Part shown: positions 11,101-23,827 of the stretch, piece after piece
Layout: every line of letters starts with the position of its first letter
Position numbering within the stretch: the first letter of the stretch is position 1
Source of the DNA: Trematomus loennbergii
Taxonomy: Eukaryota; Chordata; Actinopteri; Perciformes; Nototheniidae
NCBI GenBank assembly: GCA_012861695.1
Contig: JAAOOA010000048.1
Coordinates: 3,125,518 to 3,189,517 of the forward strand
DNA length: 64,000 bases
Direction of reading: 5' to 3'
Notes under the pieces: generated by a model
Database searches by the model: none
The model's input: the letters and a program-made list of their open reading frames with translations, nothing else
Told to the model about the DNA's origin: nothing
Translations under genes and position numbers: made by a program

Positions 11101-11549
11101 ATTATTATATTAATATTGACAATAACAACCGACCGTCGGGGAGCGTTCTCATGGCGTCTATTATCAACGCTATGGGAGGTCTATGAAGGTCTATGGGACG
11201 CCCTGCCCCTTGAAAACTGACTCTCAAGGGGTACCCTGTCCGTAATAGAGTGACGGGGAGGGGCCCTGACCGTCCGTCAACATGTGACGGGTTGGGAGTG
11301 AGAACGTGTTGAGGTACGCTGGGCATATTTGTTGTCATGCGTCATGACGTGCCGGCGACTGAGTACCGGCATCTTACAGTAAGAAGTGCCAGTACCACAT
11401 GGGTAAAAATCAGAAGTGCCGGTACTGCGTACCGGTGAGTACCGGCCCAATTCAAGCACTGGTTGTGGGGCCCATTAGTATACAGTCACTTGCGGGGACT
11501 TGCCTTTAGTTTGGGGGCAAAAAATGACAATGCTACTTATACTACTAGC

Positions 11550-12421
11550 TAGGGCTGTGCAATTAATCGTATTTTAATCGCAATTACGATTATGGCCTGC
11601 CACAATTACGAAAACAACATAATCGAAAAAAACGATTATTTTGCTTTGCTAGGTTGTGACAGTGCACTAGAACATATTTGATCAAATTGATTTGTATTTA
11701 TCATATTTATATATGTTTAGTAGCTTGTTGAAGTGCTCTCCAAAATATTTGTTGATCTTGTTTATTGGTATTTATTATTTTGATATTATTTATTTAAAGG
11801 TGGGGTAGGTAAGTTTGAGAAACCGGCTCGAGATACACTTTTTGTTATATTCCATGGAATGCTCTTAACATCCCGATAGCAATGAATATCTGAAGTGCTT
11901 TGACAAAAAATCCATACAAAAATTTCATCTGTGGAAGCCGTGGTATTGTAAAAAGTACGACCAATCATTTTAGCCGGCCCGGCTAAAATAACTGGATGGC
12001 CTACCTGCCTGTCAGCCTTCCATCTGTGCACAAACTTATCTCGTGCCCTCATTGGTCATGTGCGCGTTCGTGTGTGTTGGAGGAGGGGCTCTATAAGGAA
12101 GTGGCAGATTTTCTCCGGTTGTGTATTTTCAAATTCTAGCGCACTCGAGCTGGTTTCTCAAACTTACCTACCCCACCTTTAAATGTAGATATAAATGTAT
12201 CATTTATTTTATTTATTTTTGTATTGGTTTTTCAGTTGAATTATACGTTCAGGGTAATCAACAGTTAAAAAGATACTGTTCAAATTATTATTTGTATTTG
12301 TTTAAAAGTTCAATAAATGGATGTTTTCAAAGTCAATGAATAATCGTATTTAATAATCGTGATATCAATTATTGACCAAAATAATCGTGATTATGATTTT
12401 TGCCATAATCGCACAGCCCTA
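11550..12421. mobile_element. hAT-like non-autonomous element with nested MITE
   Basis: Terminal repeats TAGGGCTGTGC / GCACAGCCCTA, flanked by the 8-bp duplication CTACTAGC (11542-11549 and 12422-12429). Repeated AATCG/CGATT motifs lie near both ends. An 8-bp duplication and this AATCG-rich terminus are typical of a common fish hAT MITE group. The MITE at 11798-12178 inserted into it later. Confidence 0.8.
11798..12178. mobile_element. 381-bp TTAA MITE (AGGTGGGGTAGG), copy A
   Basis: Inverted ends AGGTGGGGTAGG / CCTACCCCACCT, extending inward through GTTTGAGAAACC, flanked by TTAA at 11794-11797 and 12179-12182. Copy B of identical length is at 28793-29173. The 83-88-residue open frame in both copies is incidental. 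Confidence 0.85.
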
Positions 12422-12473
12422 CTACTAGCACACAATAACAACTAAAAAAACATAATATACCACTCACACATGC

Positions 12474-13429
12474 ACCAAAGCGGTTCCAGGGCCGGTTCGG
12501 AGCTAGAGCCTGATAAGCACCGGTTTTTCCTGTTCACACCGCAGCGGAGGTTCTTTTCCCCGAAAACCGGTTCTTAACAAGCACCAAAAAATTGTCGGTC
12601 TAGAATCAAGAACCGCATACGTCACGCTTTCGTCGGAGGGGGGCGAGATCAACCTGAGCAACAGTTTATGGCGAGAACGGCAAATAAAAGTTGTATCAAG
12701 CAGTAGCGCTGAGCAAAGTGACCAGAACGCAACCACACACTTTCTAAAAAAAACACACTCTATAAAGTCAGGCAACACTAACCACTGCCAGGCTTAGTGT
12801 GATTCTGTTTATTTGTACCTTACTTTGACCATCCATTCGCTGTTATTGATTATTGTGGAGAGCAGGCAGACGTTTTTTTTTGTATTATAGCAGCTATCGG
12901 ATGGAATCAATACATGTCCGTCTATCACAAGTAGAATCACAATTAAAAATACGCCAGTAATACTGTATGTGCCTTTAGAAAACGGCTTATGCCACAATAG
13001 GATAGCAACAAGTAGTCAAAATAGTCAGTTTAGCTTTGGTTGCTATGCTAACATCACCCATTTTATACCAGATAAACTTTCATAACAGCGTTGTGATGCC
13101 AAACAGTGGGCAGCACTGCAGCGGTCGGTAAATGCAGCTGAAACACATTAATAAATAATGAACCACGGCACTCTGGAGAAAAGTATAAGGCTTGAGAAGT
13201 AGTTATTTAATTTAATCTGGCTTTGTATGATTAAAAGCAACACGACCATCGACCCGACGCAGTGCCCCATTGTTGTTGTTGTGAGCGCCGTTGGGGAGAA
13301 AATCAGCGACATGAACGGTGACTTCATGACGGTGTGAACAAAACGGGGGCTGAAAAGAAAAACCGGTTCCGAACCAGAAGAGCGAAAGCACGGAGCTAGA
13401 ACGGGAACCGCGTTGGTGTGAAAGGGGCA
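12474..13429 (-). mobile_element. Harbinger-like non-autonomous element (CCCCTTTCACACC family), copy A
   Basis: Inverted relative to the intact copy at 43897-45046. The right terminus GGTGTGAAAGGGGCA is present; the left terminus is degraded (ACCAAAGCGG in place of the full repeat). The interior matches along its length, including the tract around 12790-12860. No transposase. Confidence 0.75.
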
Positions 13430-13614
13430 ACAGGGTCATTATGTCACCTAATGGGCGTTTTTGGTACTTCTAGTACATTTAGCTGGTAATGCTACTGTAA
13501 TATTTTCTTGAATAAAAATGATAAATGTAGGCCTTACAGTATTATTTTCCCTTTCTTCTTGAACCACTGTTTGCCAGCCACATGAGGGTGCTGTATCTCA
13601 AGGTTTAAAATCAA

Positions 13615-13850
13615 AGTTGACCTTTCTCTGCTTCACAGCATCTGAGCTTAACTGCCACATCCTGTCATGAACAGAGACTGAGAGCTGCAGTTCAAAGTGC
13701 TAACCACAGTCTGCAGGTTTTTGTGGCATTTAGAAGAACAAGGTGCATTTCTTGTAAATGCTGAAGGGAGGGGGGAGCAGGGTTTACTGAGGGCAGTTAT
13801 CTAAAAGTGAAAGGAAAATACATTCTAATGGGAAATGTAAGGGTTGAGGG
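13615..13850 (+). repeat. Dispersed segment, longest copy
   Basis: About 230 bp matching 22846-23075 in inverse orientation, sharing the core with copies at 1.95, 14.05 and 55.8 kb. Its right end (ATTCTAATGGGAAATGTAAG) is close to the flank of the 18874-22835 element and may represent the site before insertion. Confidence 0.7.
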
Positions 13851-14044
13851 CTGCATCGTTACCAAACATGTGAAGTTTTGGGCCGTTTGGAACATATTCA
13901 ATGGAGTTATGAGAAAACCGTGTTTGATGGCGAGCATTGTGTCGCCATGGTAACGGCATTAGATGACACCCCATAATATGCCTAGATGTGTTGAGGGCTG
14001 CAGCATTATCAAACATGTTACGTTTTGGGCCATTTGGAGCATGT

Positions 14045-14335
<291 letters not shown>

Positions 14336-15332
14336 CACTGGCATTTGTTTTCAGAAGATATTATGATAGTGTCGTTCGTTCCGGTGCACTCCCGACAGCA
14401 TTTAGCACTACATCGAGATTAAGATTAAACTAATTTATTTTGGGAACAGCCGCATATATGCCGGTGTCGGACAGACACAAACACACCGAACACACAGAGC
14501 TGAGCTGAGCAGAGCACATACACACACACATCATGCGCCTTGGTGACTGACTGGACATCTCCTTCATAAAACTAATAAAAGGGGGAGTAATCGGGCAGTT
14601 CGATGTGTGTAGATGTGTGTGTGGTTAACACGTAGCAGCCTGCAGTCACTCTTAAACTGTTCTGATTAAGTTAAACACAGCGAAGGCGGTGCGTAAAAAG
14701 GCACAGCTCTTTACCGAGTATACGTCCCGCTGCCTCCTGATGCTGCAGCCATTTCATGAAGTGAAGGAGGGTTTCCTTCTATAAAACAGCTGCGGGCAGC
14801 AGATACCGTGAGAGTCCCGGACATGAATTCATAGATCAAGGCAGACTGGTTTACTCTCCTGTTTTGCCAATCCGGTGCTTAAACAAATAGCTCTACACCC
14901 CTGGCCGGCATGTCCTTAAAATGAAGTCCGAGTTTGAAATATATCTCAAATAATGTATGCACCACCATTTCCCCACCCATAAACATAACAGTCTGCAATC
15001 AAACGGTTGTCTCCTGTGCGCTCCTCTTCCTACTTGGCGCACCGGTAACATGCTCGTGCGCACAAGAGGCTGAGACCTTAGGCTGAGCCGCCGAATCCCT
15101 CGGAACATCATAAAAGCCATTTTCAACCGTTTTCTGGTGAAAGATTAACTAGCTACTGGATGAAATAATATGACTGGTGGCATAGGTGCGAAAATTAAAA
15201 ATATTATGATAAAATATTTTTATATATTTATAATTCTGCAAATATTACGATAAACTCACAGCTATTTCGCGGCCCGGCAGTAACACCTCCGCGGCCCGGT
15301 ACCGGTCCGCGGACCGGGGGTTGGGAACCCCT
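14336..15332 (-). mobile_element. hAT-like element (CAGGGGTTCCCAACC end), uninterrupted copy
   Basis: Ends at 15332 with GGTTGGGAACCCCTG read on the plus strand. It is an inverse match to 58640-59356 plus 60740-61102. The 77-residue frame shared by both copies (MKMAFMMFRGIRRLSL) is conserved only as part of the repeat; no known domain recognised. The far end CACTGGCATTTG does not mirror the first, so the true left limit is uncertain. Confidence 0.6.
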
Positions 15333-15479
15333 GACTTACAGTATCTTCTTGATTTTTTATATTCTATATTTCTATCATTGACCTTCTACTTTCACCCTAT
15401 GAAAGTATGTACTCTTAATATTTTATTCATCAAATAACATTATTCAACAAAAATAACATTATTCAACAAAAATAATTAA

Positions 15480-17041
15480 ATAACGTGCTTTAACCACTAG
15501 GCGGTGCACACAAGGTACACACAGAATACTAAAAATAACTTTGTATTATTAGTGTAGGACACTTATGTATGTATAACATCTGAAGATGTGTAGTTTTATT
15601 CATGTTTTTACATAATTTTACAGGATATTGCTATACTATTTCTCATGTTTTACTTCTACACATTAATATCTGATTTGTAAAACATCACAGACAGAAAGGT
15701 ATATCCGTCATTTGATGGTAAGCTATTGAAATTGTGATTCCATAGATGTGTCTCCCATCACCCAAATCCCCTGACTATTCTCTCAACTCAGTATTTACAT
15801 TCTTATATTCAAAGAAAATCAGTAATATCTTTAAAAACTACAAGTCCTTTTCTATCAGCTGTGCACCGTTATGGTGTAAATATAACCTATCTACCAATTG
15901 GATCAAATATAAAAGTCCGCCGAACTAGTATTGATACTGCAAGGAGACGTATTTTGTGAAAAGAAATGTAAGATGTTGTTTCATTGTTGATATATTTATG
16001 ATCCACGTCACGTATTCAGTTTCGGCGGCAATTCTTCCTGTTTGTTGTTATGTGATGACTTTCAAAGAGAAAAGCAAGAACACTCCGGAATAAAGTATTA
16101 TTATTTTTTTTTTTATGTTTTCGGATTTCACATCGCAACACCATATCCCAACGTGCATTGCGGCTAAAACATCCAATCAGCGAGCTGAGGATCTTTCCTA
16201 CGTCTGTTTCCGGTATTGTTCCTGTAATGAGAGTTCACATTTATGCTACATTGAAGGGTGGAATTGACTACACATCTTCAGAAACATAATTTGCTTCAGA
16301 TATAACTCATAGCAATATTGTAACCATTAAGAAAAGCCAACTGCATTAAAAACCCAGTTAACAAACACTAGGTAAAGTATTTTTCCTTCAGTAATGAAGA
16401 TGTAATTCCAATGTAGACACACCTGGGGTCGATGTTCAGTCTGTTACGCTGAGCCATGCATTGTCTGGAACGTAAAAGGGACGAAGAAGACAAAGTGAAG
16501 TGACGTACTTCCGGTTCAATGTGAAAACATTCCCAGTTAAACAACAGAAACAAATCGCTAAATAAAAAGATAAAACACTGGCATGTAATTTACGTTAGAA
16601 TAAATAGAATGGTTTTGAATAATAGATGAGAGTAAAATCTACGTCACTTTACAGCTCCACCCACTTTTGGGGAAACCAACGCTGTCATTTGAACGGCGAT
16701 CAAGCCTGAAGCCACAGAGCTCTTCTGTTACTGTCCTTTCTTCTTAGAGGAAGTTTGAGGTGTTTGAGGTGGAATAAACGACACAGCAGCTTTTTGGCAT
16801 GTTAAAACTATTATTTTCTGCCTCGCAGCTGGCGAAATTACAGCCTCGCCTACTGATTTTAATTTAACCATAGGATATCGAGCCCGATCGTCGATTTCAA
16901 ATGTGTGCTCTAAAATGGTATTTATAAGTGACTATTATCATTATTATAAGCAAGACATAAATGGCAAAGATATGTAGAAAATAAACGTATTTAAGATACG
17001 TTCATAACAAACGTAACGTGGGAGAAAATATGTTTCTAGAA
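15480..17041 (+). repeat. Complex repeat block E, copy 2 (left part)
   Basis: Parallels 5935-7160 nearly base for base, interrupted by an extra 294 bp at 16229-16522 and by the hAT at 17042-18368, and resumes at 18377-18530. Confidence 0.75.
16229..16522. mobile_element. Extra 294-bp segment in block E copy 2
   Basis: Copy 1 reads GTTCCTGTAA directly into AAACATTCCCAG near 6645-6658; copy 2 has 294 additional bp between the two. No clear inverted ends, so a deletion in copy 1 is the alternative. Confidence 0.5.
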
Positions 17042-18368
17042 CAGGGGTATTCAACTAAAATTCAACGAGGTCCATTTAGAGAAAATGTCCCCATGCAAAG
17101 GTCCGGAACATCAAAATGTCTAAGTTGCTTTATGAATTAGTGTGATATATATTGAAGTAGCTGTAGCTTTATCCACGTCTGCATGTAATCAACAACTGAC
17201 TGCCAATCAAATAAAGAAAGTACAATTAAAAAACAACAATATTTATTGTACTATACAGATATACAGTTAATAATGTGGATATGTGTAATGTTCCTCTCAG
17301 GCTGCATTTAAAAATAAAATAGGAGAAAATAAATAAAATAGCTTTTGAAAATGTGTGCATCTTAAAAGTGCTTAATTTTAGATAAATAAAATAAAGTGTA
17401 GCAGCAGCAGCAGCTTGAGTTTCCCTTTTTCTAACCGTTTCACATCATGACTTAACAGTTTCAGACGATTATAGAACATATCAGTCTTTACACATCATAA
17501 CAGTTGAACAGTTTTAAAGTTTCTCTTTCTTTCCCTCTTATATTGCAGTCCCTCACTCACTTCTTTTTAATTCAGTGTGAGAATTGAGCTTATCCTGCCA
17601 GGAGTTTAAATCTGGGCTGAAATGGTGTCAGGGCCATTCTCATACACACATGCAGGTGCTCATTGGTTAGCCTGCCCTGGAACGATATTTAGTTTTAATT
17701 TTGATCCTGATGGACTGATCATATTGGGTTCTGAGACTGCTTATTTGTTGTGACCTCAGTTCTGACTTGAGAGGGAATGTTTGGTCAAACACTTTGGTTT
17801 TGTCTCATAGTGGCGTTTTGGCACTTTTAATGAGCGCCACGGTCTCTGAACAAATGAGACACACTGGCTCTGTGCTCCCAGTGGGCAGGATGAACATGAA
17901 TGAGTCCGTCCACTCAGGGTTAAAAGCTCTGTTCTCACTGTCCACTTTCCTCTTCTTGGAGAGCGCCATGTGTAATTATTTGTCTCTCCCTGTCTGCCGC
18001 TAACACGCCTGTTCACTCTCCTCTCCGCTTCTCTCCCTGTATCGCTAATTATCCTCTTCCCTCACTTTCCTCTCTGCTTCTCTCTGCCGCTCTCTCGTCT
18101 CTTCTTCTGTGTTTCTCTCCCTGTATCGCTAATTATTCTCGTCACTCAATTTCCCTCCGCTTCTCTCTGCCGCTCTCTCATCTCTTCTTCTGTGTTTCTC
18201 TCCCTGTATCGCTCACTCGTCTCTTTCGCCCCCTGTCGGCAGCGGTTAAAATAGAATCGCCCGTCAACATTTAAATCCCCTATTAATGTATTGATTATAG
18301 GTCCGGGTCCGCATAGGTCGGCGTCTGGGTCCGGATCCGGACCGCGGTCCGCCTGTTGCCGACCCCTG
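17042..18368. mobile_element. hAT element, non-autonomous, 1327 bp
   Basis: Termini CAGGGGTATTCAAC and GCCGACCCCTG, flanked by the 8-bp duplication TTCTAGAA (17034-17041 and 18369-18376). The uninterrupted target TGTTTCTAGAAGATATG is present in block E copy 1 at about 7146-7162. The interior has an approximately 83-bp tandem repeat but no transposase. Confidence 0.9.
18031..18225. repeat. About 83-bp pyrimidine-rich tandem repeat, 2.4 copies
   Basis: TCTCCCTGTATCGCTAATTA recurs near 18032 and 18115, and diverges near 18199. Lies inside the 17042-18368 hAT. Confidence 0.8.
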
Positions 18369-18873
18369 TTCTAGAAGATATGTAGAAATAAACGTATTTG
18401 AGATACGTTCATAACAAACGTAACGTGAGAGAAAATATGTTTCTTGAAGATATGTAGAAAATAAACGTATTTGAGATACGTTCATAACAAACGTAATGTG
18501 GGAGAAAATAAGTTTCTAGCTAAACGTAATTGAGAATGCAGTTTAGTTCTGTGGGAACGTAATTTTTAGGAGACAGGGTTGTCCAGATGAATGCGATTTT
18601 AGATGCTACTTTTATTTGAAAATGTATAGTTTGACTCCAGCTCCTTCAGCAGCTGTTGTGTGGGACTGATCCACACTGTTACAGCAGCCTGAACTTTGTC
18701 AAAGTGTTTTCAAAGGAAACATTGACAGGCTGATTCAGCATACAACATAATAGTGATTAAACTGACCATGTTCATTTATTTACTTCCTTTTCTTTCCCCT
18801 CCAGGCTTTCACGTTCATGTAATATGATTTTGTTGCACCTCTTATTCAGGGTCTCAAATGATCGATACCCTTA

Positions 18874-21800
18874 GGCGTTGTGCACACGGGAACGTTTGCG
18901 TTTATGCACAGTATGCGCTTTCAAAAAAGTCTTCCGTTCACATGCATTCGTTTCATTTAACGTGTCTGTTCAAACGAGACCGCTGGAAACGCTGTAGTAC
19001 ATACAACCCGGTATCACGGCAAGACGTGAACATGTGACGATCTACCATGCTGGGAGACGTGAATATGTCACGGTTTCGTCCCTTCAAACGTGACAGTTAC
19101 ACGGTATTGTTAACATGGCCCAACCAGTGGAGAAATACCCGGAAGTGCCTAGCAAATGGTCTACCGCGCCTATTGGTCGGTTTTTATTGTCAAAATTAGA
19201 TGTTTTTAATTTATTTTTTAATCGTCACACTCGATTTTGCCGATTTTCTTGTTGCCCTAGCTGGTCGACACCTCTTTTAGCAGAAACAAAGGCTACATTA
19301 ATGTATTAAATCGATGTTAATCCATGTGTGTGGATGAGGTGTGTGTGGAATTAACGGACGTGACGTTGTGCGATTGCGTTGCCAGGCAACGCAATTTACA
19401 AACTCTTCAACTACAACCCTAATTATATTTAAAAACATTTTAGAAGCCTCACGAAATACTTTAATGTAAATTAAAATGTAAATGTGAAGGAATGTGTGTA
19501 ATGTGGTGATTGACATTATTCACCCACGGATCTATGGGTTGGGGGTATTGTTCCGCACGGACATTTTAGTTAACCGGACTCCTGTTGATGTGAAATCCGA
19601 AAACATTTAAAAAAATAATACTTTATTCCGAGTTTGCTTGCTTTTCTCTTTGGAGGTCATCACATAACGGCATTGTAATACACGGTTCGGCTGCATTAAA
19701 TATGACATATCTGCCGTAGTTCTGTATTTATAGAGCCCTGATGAGAAGACTTCTGGACAAACAGGAAGCACTGCCGCCAAAACTGAAAACGTGACGTGGA
19801 TCATAAATATATCAGCAATTAAACACATCTTACATTTATTTTCACACAATACGTCTCCTTGCAGTATCAATACTAATTCGGCTGACTTTTATATTTGATC
19901 CAATTGGTAGATAGGCTGTATTTACACCATAACGGTGCACAGCTGATAGAAAGGCACATCTAGTGGTTAAAGCACGTTATTGAATTTTATTATTTTATTA
20001 TTTTTCACAAAAATGAAACCATCAATAGCAGAAACAGAATTAACTGTCATTAGTAAACCACCCAAAAAAAAGATCATAAATGGTTTTGTTTTATATATAT
20101 TTTAAGGATAATAATAGCAATGTAACACTGTCTATGACACTTACTGTATAACACTGATTTGAAAAACATACAGAAAAAACTAATTCACTGCCCTTAATAA
20201 AGTATTTAATATACATTTCAGGTGTGCTGTTTTGTTTAGATCATTGACATCTGGAGCTCTTTTAATGTCCTTTTTGATTATTGTTACACCAGGTCTTGTC
20301 AAAACCTTTATTCCATATTCAATATCCATTACTAAACAAAACAGCAATTCTACTCCACTACAATTCAGAGGTTAACCTGGTATTTTTACTCCACTACATT
20401 TATTTTAGTTACTTTGCAGATTCTGATTAATGATGTGAAATATAAACAACCCTTAAATCAGGCTTTAGTTACACCTGAGTAAAATTCAGGGAAAGGTGAT
20501 TGTCAAGTGCCAACAATCAGGAGAGATATTTGATAGTTGCTGCTTGAGAAGACTAAACATTTATCTGCAGATCCCTATAAAGTATATTCATTACTCGTTA
20601 TTCTCTACTAATAGTTAATTAAAGACTGTATATAATGGCTATTTTGCATATCCCTTTCAAGATTTTCTAAGGATCATTGACATATCATATACACAACTAA
20701 TTCAATAACGTGCTTTAACCACTAGGCGGTGCACACAAGGTACACACAGCCATAATAACTTTGTATTATTAGTGTAGGACACTTGTGTATGTATAACATC
20801 TGAAGATGTGTAGTTTTATTCATGTTTTCACATAATTGTACAGGATATTGCTATATTATTTCACATGTTTTACTTATAATATCTGATTTGTAAAACATCA
20901 CAGACAGAAAGGTATATCCGTCATTTAACAGTAAGCTATTGAAATTCTGAATCCATAGATGTGTCTCCCATCACCCAAATCCCCTGACTATTCTCTCAAC
21001 TCAGTATTTACATTCTTATATTCAAAGAAAATCAGTAATATCTTTAAAAACGACAAGTCCTTTTATATCAGCTGTGCACCGTTATGGTGTATAACGTATT
21101 TTTTTTGGATTTCACATCAACAGTAAGTCCGTTTAACTAAAATGTCCGTGCGGAACAATACCCCCAACCCATAGATCCGTGGGTGAATAATGTCAATCAC
21201 CACATTACACACACCCCTTCACATTTACATTTTAATTTACATTAAAGTATTTCGTGAGGCCTTCTAAAATGTTTTAAAATATAATTAGGGTTGTAGTTGA
21301 AGAGTTTGTAAATTGCGTTGCCTGGCAACGCAATCACACAACGTCACGTCCGTTAATTCCACATCCTCACCTCACACACATGGATTAACATCGATTTAAT
21401 ACATTAATGTAGCCTTTGTTTCTGCTAAAAGAGGTGTCGACCAGCTAGGGCAACAAGAAAATCGGCGAAATCAAGTGTGATGATTAAAAAATAAATTAAA
21501 AACATCTCATTTTGACAATAAAAACCGACCAATAGGCGCGGTAGACCATTTGCTAGGCACTTCCGGGTATTTCTCCACTGGTTGGGCCATGTTAACAATA
21601 CCGTGTAACTGTCACGTTTGAAGGGACGAAACCGTGACATATTCACGTCTCCCAGCATGGTAGATCGTCACATGTTCACGTCTTGCCGTGATACCGGGTT
21701 GAGTACATATGCCAGGACTGTAAGTGGCGCTGTAACTTCCGCCAAAATACACCAAAAGCAGCGAAGAAGACCCCGGAGCAGCCCCGGCAATGTTGCCATG

Positions 21801-22835
21801 GCTACCCTTCTGTTTATGCCCCGCGGTGGATTTAGCAACATGTAGTAGTTAATGTAATTCTCCATGTCCACTTGTTGCGGATGGTTGTGGTAGAGGAGCT
21901 GTAGATTTTGCACTAACATCTGTAGCGTGGTCAGTAGCAGTAGCACTAGCAGTAGCTACTGACAGTAGCTACTGGCCATGCTACAGCAGTGAGCAGGAGA
22001 GGTGGGGCTATCGTTATTTTGTGTGTGGCGATTGCTGGTATTCAGCGGGATATAGTAATTTCCTCAGCATGTAAATATATGGATAAATGCAACGGGGAAG
22101 TTAACTGAAAGATACCGAATCTGTGGATATTGCATCGACCGACCAAAAGCACGTCTCTGTGGAGAGGACGCGCTCAGAAAGAGAGATATTCTCTGCAAAC
22201 ACCGGGTGAGATCGCTCCTCTGGGACACGCCGGTCCTGTGTTTCCTTTTTTGTGTGGATTATAGCCTGAATAGGCCTACAAACATTTCTCTTTTTGCCGC
22301 CGACGGGCGCAGGAGCAATGAACAATAATGGCCTGGATTAGGCAGTAAAGACAATTTTGGTGTATCGCAGAGCGGACTGTTTAATTTTGTTTGTGTTGTT
22401 TGGCTGGAAAATTGTCAATATAATGGATCAATGCATGAAATCTGACTCTGTTTATTTTGTTTAAGGAGTATATTGGGCGTTAACAATTCTGGTTTGCCTT
22501 TTATAATATTATTTCATTCAAGAAACCCTTGTGCGTTTAATTAACACAGCTATTTTTGATAGTTGATCGTTACAGATGGCTACTGGCCATGCTACAGCAG
22601 TGAGCAGCAGAGGTGGGGAGAGGTGGGGCTATCGTTATTTTTTCAGGAAATATTCATATAGAGGTGATTACACGGACTCGTTTGACCCCCCAGAGAGTTT
22701 CGTTTGCAAATCCATCCACCTTGGGACCCGTTATCGTTTGTGGGGTCAGTTTCTATCGGCCTCGTGTAAATAATAGGGCTATACGCACGTGAAACTATGC
22801 AGATACAAGCATTTTGTCCTCGTGTAAACGGCGCC
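18874..22835. mobile_element. Harbinger-like element, 3962 bp, with nested foldback
   Basis: Imperfect inverted ends GGCGTTGTGCACACGGGAAC and (complement of right end) GGCGCCGTTTACACGAGGAC, flanked by TTA at 18871-18873 and 22836-22838. A 3-bp TWA duplication and GGCG start fit PIF/Harbinger. Most of its length is the later insertion 19004-21701. No transposase recognised. A 50-bp direct repeat (CTACTGGCCATGCTACAGCA at 21970 and 22579) lies in its right part. Confidence 0.6.
19004..21701. mobile_element. Foldback DNA element with about 600-bp arms, hAT-like
   Basis: Arms 19004-19590 and 21110-21701 are inverted copies beginning CAACCCGGTATCACGG. An 8-bp duplication AGTACATA flanks it (18996-19003 and 21702-21709). 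CA...TG ends with an 8-bp duplication suggest hAT. Between the arms are two opposed pieces of block E (19.6-19.98 kb minus, 20.7-21.1 kb plus), making a second, inner inversion. Confidence 0.85.
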
Positions 22836-22845
22836 TTAATGTCCC

Positions 22846-23075
22846 ATTAGAATGTATTTTCCTTTCACTTTTAGATAACTGCCCTCAGTTAACCCTGCTC
22901 CCCCCCTCCCTTCAGCATTTACAAGAAATGCACCTTGTTCTTCTAAATGCCACAAACACCTGCAGACTGTGGTTAGCACTTTGAACTGTAGCTTTCAGTC
23001 TCTGTTCATAACAGGATGTGCCAGTTAAGCTCAGATGCTGTGAAGCAGAGAAAGGTCAACTTTGAATGAACAGTT
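22846..23075 (-). repeat. Dispersed segment, inverted copy
   Basis: Inverse match to 13615-13850, starting 11 bp right of the Harbinger-like element. Confidence 0.7.
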
Positions 23076-23529
23076 AGCAGTTGAAATCGCATGAAGATTG
23101 TTCAAGTCTGAAGATTTTCTCCATTGACTTCAATGGTTAAAAATGTGATGAATTATGGGATGTATCTTTGGAATTATAACATATAGTTGAAATGCTGTAT
23201 CAGCATTCCACTAAACAAGTTGTTCTTCAATGCCTTAGGAATTAAACTCACACTGTTGAATCCTCTTATAAACTTCAACTCAAAGTTGTTTTGCTGTATT
23301 CAAGATTGTAGTGTACGGTGCAAGGGATTAATTGTAAGTTCTCATTCCCATAATGCTGTTCCCTGGGGAGCTCTTCCTGGCTTCAGTCTTCCCCTCCATC
23401 ACAATCCTGAGCAGCTCATCATTGTATTTGATATCTGAGAAGAAGGCTAAACAAAATAAACAATTTCCAAAAATTCAATGCGTTGGAAAATGTCAATGCA
23501 CAAATGGGATTTATTTTCAGACACTGACA

Positions 23530-23640
23530 CACAGTCCAGATGAATGCAATTTTAGATGCTACTTTTATTGACAATTTATAGTTTGACTCCAGCTCCTTCA
23601 GCAGCTGTTATGTGGGACTGATCCACAATGTTACTATTGG
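23530..23640 (+). repeat. Repeat shared with 18575-18700
   Basis: GTCCAGATGAATGCAATTTT and TTTGACTCCAGCTCCTTCAG are shared at both sites; similarity stops abruptly at about 23640, close to the left side of the Harbinger remnant. Confidence 0.6.
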
Positions 23641-23827
23641 GGAATCTTATGTGTTTTGTGATGTTTGTGCTGGAGCCGCTTTATCCAAAACAGCACTCCG
23701 GTTAGAGTCCCTGCTAGAGAGCAGGGACTGTTGTGGGAGAAAGTAGTTTGTACGTCTGATTGGCTGTGCGGAATGCAAACCACGCCCCGTACAACTCCCG
23801 AAAAGTTTTAAAAAGCAGCCATTTTAC

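Noticed and set aside
11786..12052. 88-residue frame shared with 28920-29177
   Set aside because: Lies inside a 381-bp MITE with TTAA borders and overlaps its inverted ends, so it is not a gene.
14893..15126. 77-residue frame shared with 58843-59076
   Set aside because: Part of a hAT-like repeat; no hAT transposase motif or other domain recognised.
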